A stretch of DNA of 64,000 nt, taken from the NCBI RefSeq assembly GCF_030649675.1, contig NZ_JAUTDR010000015.1, positions 39,029 through 103,028 of the forward strand, in the 5' to 3' direction. The stretch's first letter is position 1. Each line of letters begins with the position of its first letter. Positions 60,419 through 64,000 of the stretch are shown piece by piece. This stretch comes from Haliea sp. E1-2-M8. Lineage in GTDB: Bacteria; Pseudomonadota; Gammaproteobacteria; Pseudomonadales; Halieaceae. The translations under genes were made by a program, and so were the position numbers. The notes beneath the pieces are model-generated. The model was not told where the DNA came from and searched no databases. It saw nothing but the letters and a program-made list of their open reading frames with translations.

Positions 60419-63142
60419 TCAGTGCGCTTCATCCCAATTTTTTCCAACACCGGCTTCGACCAGCAACGGAACTGCCAGCTCCGCCGCCTCGCTCATCAGC
60501 CTGCAGAGGGTCTCGCGAACCTCGGGCACCGCATCGGCCGCCACCTCCAGTACCAGTTCGTCGTGTACCTGCATGATGGTGCGGGCATCCACAGAGGACT
60601 GCTGCAGCCAGCCATCGACCCGCAGCATCGCCTTTTTGATGATGTCCGCCGCCGTGCCCTGCATGGGCGCATTGATCGCGGTGCGCTCCGCGGCCTGGGC
60701 CCGCATCTTGTTGCGGGCGTTGATCTCCGGCAGGTAGAGCCGGCGCCCGAACAGGGTTTCCACATAGCCCTGCTCCCGGGCGCTGGCCCGGGTTCTGTCC
60801 ATATACTCCTGCACCCCCGGGTAGCGCTCAAAGTAGCGCTGGATGTATTCCTGGGCTTCGCTGCGGCCCAAATGCAACTGGCGCGCGAGGCCAAAGGCGG
60901 ACATACCGTAAATGAGCCCGAAATTGATGGCCTTCGCCTTGCGCCGCTGGTCTCCGGATACCGATTCCAGGGACACGCCAAACACCTCGGCCGCGGTCGC
61001 GCGGTGGACATCGAGGCCGTCGCGGAACGCCCGCAACAGGCCCGCATCCGCAGACAGATGCGCCATGATGCGCAATTCAATCTGGGAGTAGTCGGCAGCA
61101 ACAATCAGGTAGCCTTCGGGGGCAATGAAAGCCTGGCGGATGCGGCGACCCTCTTCGGTCCGGATCGGGATATTCTGCAGATTCGGGTCGGAGGAGGACA
61201 GGCGACCGGTCGCGGTCACGGCCTGGTGGTAGGACGTGTGCACACGGCCGGTCGCGGGATTGACCATATCCGGCAGCTTGTCGGTATAGGTGGACTTCAG
61301 CTTGCTGAGTCCGCGGTATTCCAAAAGCAGCTTGGGCAGGGGGTAGTCCAGCGCCAGTTCCGCCAGCACTTCCTCGGCGGTGGAGGGGGCGCCTTTGGGC
61401 GTCTTGCGCAGGACCGGTAGCTCCAGCTTGTCGAACAGGATTTCGCCGAGCTGTTTGGGGGAGCCGAGATTGAACGCCTGGCCGGCGAGGTCGTGAGCAT
61501 CGGTCTCCAGTTGCCGCAGGCGCTCGCCCAATTGCCCGCTCTGCTGCCGCAACAGCCCCGTGGAGAGCAGCGCACCCGTGCGTTCAATCCGCGACAGCAC
61601 CGGCACCAGCGGCAACTCGATGTCAGTGTAGACCGAACTCGGACCGGGCAGGGCCTGCAGGCGCGGCCACAGGTTCTGGTGCAGGCGCAGGGTGACATCT
61701 GCGTCCTCGGCCGCGTAGGGCCCCGCTTCCTCCAGCTTGATCTGGTTGAACGTCAACTGCTTTGAACCCTTGCCGGCGATGTCCTCGAAATGGATGGTCT
61801 TGTGGCCCAGGTACTTGAGCGCCAGGCTGTCCATGTCGTGGCGGGTGGCGGTGGAGTCCAGGATGTAGGATTCCAGCATGGTGTCGTGGCGGATGCCACG
61901 CAGAGTAATGCCGTGATTGGCCAGCACGCTGGTATCGTACTTCAGGTTCTGGCCCACCTTGCCCAGCTGCTCGTCCTCCAGCAGTGGCTGCAGCTGCGCC
62001 AGCACCGATTCCCGATCCAGCTGCTCCGGCACCCCAAGGTAGTCGTGGGCGAGGGGAACATAGGCTGCCTCTCCCGGCGCCACGGCAAAAGACACGCCGA
62101 CAATTCGCGCCTCCATGTAGTTGAGGCTGGTGGTTTCAGTGTCGAAGGCGAACAGTTCGGCGCTCTGTAAACGCGTCAGCCACCGGTCCAGCTCATCCTG
62201 GCTGGTGACGATCTCCCAGGCGCCGGCAGTCTGCCCGGAAAGTTCGGACTCGGCCGCGGCACCCGTATCCAGCAGCTCTTCCAGCCAACTGCGAAATTCG
62301 AGACGGCTGAACCACTCGCGCAGCACCTCCGGGTCGGGCTCCCCGTTGTGCAGGTCCGCAATGGTTTCCGCGAGCGGCACGTCGGTCTTGATAGTGGCGA
62401 GTTGATAGGACAGGTAGGCGCGGTCCCTCTCCGCCTCCAGCTTGGCAGCCATGGATTTGGCGCCGCGAAACTCCAGTTGCGCCACCTTGTCCAGCGCCGC
62501 GTAGATTTCGTCCAGCCCACCGAGGCCCTGCAGCAGGGCGAGGGCGGTTTTCTCGCCGACCCCCGGAACACCGGGAATGTTGTCGATTTTGTCCCCCATC
62601 AGGGCGAGGAAATCGATGATCCGCGCCGGCGGAATGCCAAACTTCTCCTCCACCCCGGCCTCGTCCAGGCGGAGGTCGGTCATGGTGTTGACCAGGGTCG
62701 TGTTTGAATCCACCAGCTGCGCCATATCCTTGTCGCCGGTAGATATCACCACCGGGCGGCCCTGGCGGCTGGCCTCACGTGACAGGGTGCCAATGACATC
62801 GTCCGCCTCCACCCCCGGCTCGCAGATCAGCGGCAGGCCCATGGCGCGAACAATGGCGTGGATCGGCTCAACCTGGCTGCGCAGCTCATCGGGCATGGGC
62901 GGGCGCTGGGCCTTGTACTCCGCGAACAGTTCGTCGCGAAAGGTCTTGCCCTTGGCATCGAAGACCACCGCAATGGGGCTTTCGGGGTAGTCCTTGCGCA
63001 GGCGCCGCAACATGCTGATCACACCCTTGATCGCGCCGGTAGGCTCGCCAGTGGAGGTATTCAGCGGGGGCAGGGCGTGAAAGGCCCGATACAGGTAGGA
63101 AGAGCCGTCAACCAGGACGATCGGCACGGTGTGGTCAGCCAT
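60419..63142 (-). CDS. polA: DNA polymerase I
   Basis: A 907-residue enzyme with all three domains: 5'-3' exonuclease (about 1-290, with [12 protein letters not shown] and [19 protein letters not shown]), 3'-5' exonuclease with its [10 protein letters not shown] motif near residue 335 and ALKYLGHKT farther on, and the polymerase domain (motif [15 protein letters not shown], motif [16 protein letters not shown], motif [10 protein letters not shown]). It fills Okazaki gaps and repair patches. It starts six bases after the sco stop, so may be read from the same transcript, and ends before the terminator near engB. Confidence 0.98.
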   Translation of the reverse strand: MADHTVPIVLVDGSSYLYRAFHALPPLNTSTGEPTGAIKGVISMLRRLRKDYPESPIAVVFDAKGKTFRDELFAEYKAQRPPMPDELRSQVEPIHAIVRAMGLPLICEPGVEADDVIGTLSREASRQGRPVVISTGDKDMAQLVDSNTTLVNTMTDLRLDEAGVEEKFGIPPARIIDFLALMGDKIDNIPGVPGVGEKTALALLQGLGGLDEIYAALDKVAQLEFRGAKSMAAKLEAERDRAYLSYQLATIKTDVPLAETIADLHNGEPDPEVLREWFSRLEFRSWLEELLDTGAAAESELSGQTAGAWEIVTSQDELDRWLTRLQSAELFAFDTETTSLNYMEARIVGVSFAVAPGEAAYVPLAHDYLGVPEQLDRESVLAQLQPLLEDEQLGKVGQNLKYDTSVLANHGITLRGIRHDTMLESYILDSTATRHDMDSLALKYLGHKTIHFEDIAGKGSKQLTFNQIKLEEAGPYAAEDADVTLRLHQNLWPRLQALPGPSSVYTDIELPLVPVLSRIERTGALLSTGLLRQQSGQLGERLRQLETDAHDLAGQAFNLGSPKQLGEILFDKLELPVLRKTPKGAPSTAEEVLAELALDYPLPKLLLEYRGLSKLKSTYTDKLPDMVNPATGRVHTSYHQAVTATGRLSSSDPNLQNIPIRTEEGRRIRQAFIAPEGYLIVAADYSQIELRIMAHLSADAGLLRAFRDGLDVHRATAAEVFGVSLESVSGDQRRKAKAINFGLIYGMSAFGLARQLHLGRSEAQEYIQRYFERYPGVQEYMDRTRASAREQGYVETLFGRRLYLPEINARNKMRAQAAERTAINAPMQGTAADIIKKAMLRVDGWLQQSSVDARTIMQVHDELVLEVAADAVPEVRETLCRLMSEAAELAVPLLVEAGVGKNWDEAH

Positions 63143-63148
63143 GGTCGG

Positions 63149-63811
63149 CTAGCGATCCCACAAAACGCGGATTGAGCGGTACGTAACTTTCATCTGGGCG
63201 AGGTCCAGCGGTGCCTTGAAAAAGGCATGGTAATCGCCCCGGGGGTTGATGAGTACCACATTGGCGCTGTGATCCACGAGGTAGTCTTCACCCTGTCCCG
63301 GCACCTTGCGGAACGGAGTATTGAGCGCGGTGGCGAAGCGGTGGATATCGAGAAACTCTCCGGTGACGCCGATGAATTCCGGGTTGAAGAACGGCACATA
63401 GCTGGCCAGTTGCTCCACACTGTCGCGCGCCGGGTCAACCGACACCATGATCACCTGGGTATCTGCGACCTCGGTTCCTTCCAACTGCTGCATGAACTGG
63501 TCGAGAAAGGCCATGGTGGTGGGGCAGATGTCGGGGCAGTAAGTGAAGCCGAAAAACAGCAGTGACCACTGGCCCTCCAGGGTTGCGGGTACAAAGGGCT
63601 GGCCGCGGTGGTCAATCAACTCGAAATCGCCGATGTCCCGGGGCGTTTGCAGCAGAAAGGCGCCGTTGGCCTGCATCTCGGCCGCCGACATTACCCGCGG
63701 CTGGCCGATACGGTTCACGAAGCCGGCGATGATCACCAACATGAATACCACTACACCGATAACCGTGAACCGGATACCGCGGGTCTGGCTGGCTGTCTTG
63801 CTGTTGCTCAT
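63149..63811 (-). CDS. SCO1/SenC-family copper chaperone
   Basis: A 220-residue membrane-anchored thioredoxin-fold protein with one N-terminal helix (about 15-33). The copper ligands are C92 and C96 in FTYCPDICPTT and H181 in YLVDHSANVVL. It helps build the CuA site of cytochrome c oxidase. It lies 13 bases after the heme O synthase gene, the usual order in cytochrome oxidase assembly clusters, and leads into polA. Confidence 0.94.
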   Translation of the reverse strand: MSNSKTASQTRGIRFTVIGVVVFMLVIIAGFVNRIGQPRVMSAAEMQANGAFLLQTPRDIGDFELIDHRGQPFVPATLEGQWSLLFFGFTYCPDICPTTMAFLDQFMQQLEGTEVADTQVIMVSVDPARDSVEQLASYVPFFNPEFIGVTGEFLDIHRFATALNTPFRKVPGQGEDYLVDHSANVVLINPRGDYHAFFKAPLDLAQMKVTYRSIRVLWDR

Positions 63812-63824
63812 GGGTAGTGGGGCC

Positions 63825-64000
63825 TCAGGCAGTGGTCATCGGAAACAGGTAGTGATCGGCCAGCATGATCACAAACAGGGCCATCAGGTAGACAATCGAA
63901 TATTTGAAAGTCTCCATCGGTGCCCGGGGATTCCTGTTGCGCATCAATTCCACCGCCCAATACAGGAAACCCGCGCCCAGTACCACGGCACCGAGCAGGT
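63825..64000 (-). CDS. ctaB: Heme O synthase (protoheme IX farnesyltransferase), C-terminal part
   Basis: The minus strand gives the last 58 codons of an integral membrane protein that ends in FKYSIVYLMALFVIMLADHY and a short tail before TGA, which matches the C-terminus of CtaB/CyoE prenyltransferases. The 5' part lies outside the window. The enzyme makes heme O for cytochrome oxidase. The sco gene follows 13 bases on, as in oxidase assembly operons. Confidence 0.85.
   Translation of the reverse strand, partial: LLGAVVLGAGFLYWAVELMRNRNPRAPMETFKYSIVYLMALFVIMLADHYLFPMTTA

Overview
The window is about 64 kb of GC-rich, densely packed bacterial chromosome with no rRNA, tRNA, insertion sequence, prophage or CRISPR array that I can see. 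The protein set (ParE, CpdA/YqiB/TolC block, PolA-EngB-cytochrome c5/c4-DsbA block, GlnE, long-form LeuA, Sco/heme O synthase) points to an aerobic gammaproteobacterium. Multiheme cytochromes and an exosortase-type (XrtH-like) substrate suggest a marine Cellvibrionales/Halieaceae-type organism; this placement is inference from gene content, not from a search.

Layout. 1-5.9 kb: glyoxalase I, a glutamine-amidotransferase-like protein, a PAP2 phosphatase plus glycosyltransferase pair behind what looks like a double Pho box, an octaheme-TPR cytochrome and a YceI protein. 5.9-11.6 kb: gnd followed by an accessory stretch between two housekeeping genes: an Xre/RES toxin-antitoxin pair, a haloalkane dehalogenase, a YefM/YoeB pair next to a broken P-loop kinase gene, a NYN/OST-HTH protein and a decayed lipoprotein-carrier-like pseudogene. 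11.6-16.6 kb: parE, cpdA, yqiB, tolC, a shortened version of the enteric parE-yqiA-cpdA-yqiB-nudF-tolC order. 16.6-26 kb: surface glycoconjugate region with two methyltransferases, an alpha/alpha-toroid (terpenoid-cyclase-like) protein, a GT4 glycosyltransferase, and dTDP-rhamnose genes split into rfbAC (plus strand) and rfbBD (minus strand) around an SDR enzyme and a proton antiporter.

26-30 kb: a probable exosortase-processed membrane protein facing an SdrB/jelly-roll anchored protein, then an MscS channel and a monoacylglycerol-lipase-like hydrolase. 30-44 kb: ilvE, glnE, an orphan GspE/PulE ATPase; a PhoU-like/Pit phosphate transport pair; argE, argA, ilvD, an MFS exporter; a b-type cytochrome. 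44-50.8 kb: a four-gene minus-strand operon (DRAM-like membrane protein, threonine/serine dehydratase, VOC protein, DUF6279 lipoprotein) divergent from an AGCS symporter, Asp/Glu racemase and D-cysteine desulfhydrase operon; the shared intergenic space holds a 10-bp perfect inverted repeat. 50.8-57.7 kb: leuA, EVE protein and Lrp regulator, SDR, an 8-unit octamer tandem repeat, Bcr/CflA exporter, cysteine synthase and FMN reductase. 57.7-64 kb: dsbA, cytochrome c4, cytochrome c5, engB, a candidate small RNA in the place where Spot 42/ErsA sits in relatives, polA, sco and the end of the heme O synthase gene.

Most genes are ordinary. The parts I would look at again are the Pho-box/PAP2/glycosyltransferase unit, the XrtH-like substrate with its jelly-roll neighbour, the toroid/methyltransferase/GT4 cluster, the D-amino-acid operon with its inverted repeat, and the small RNA candidate between engB and polA.
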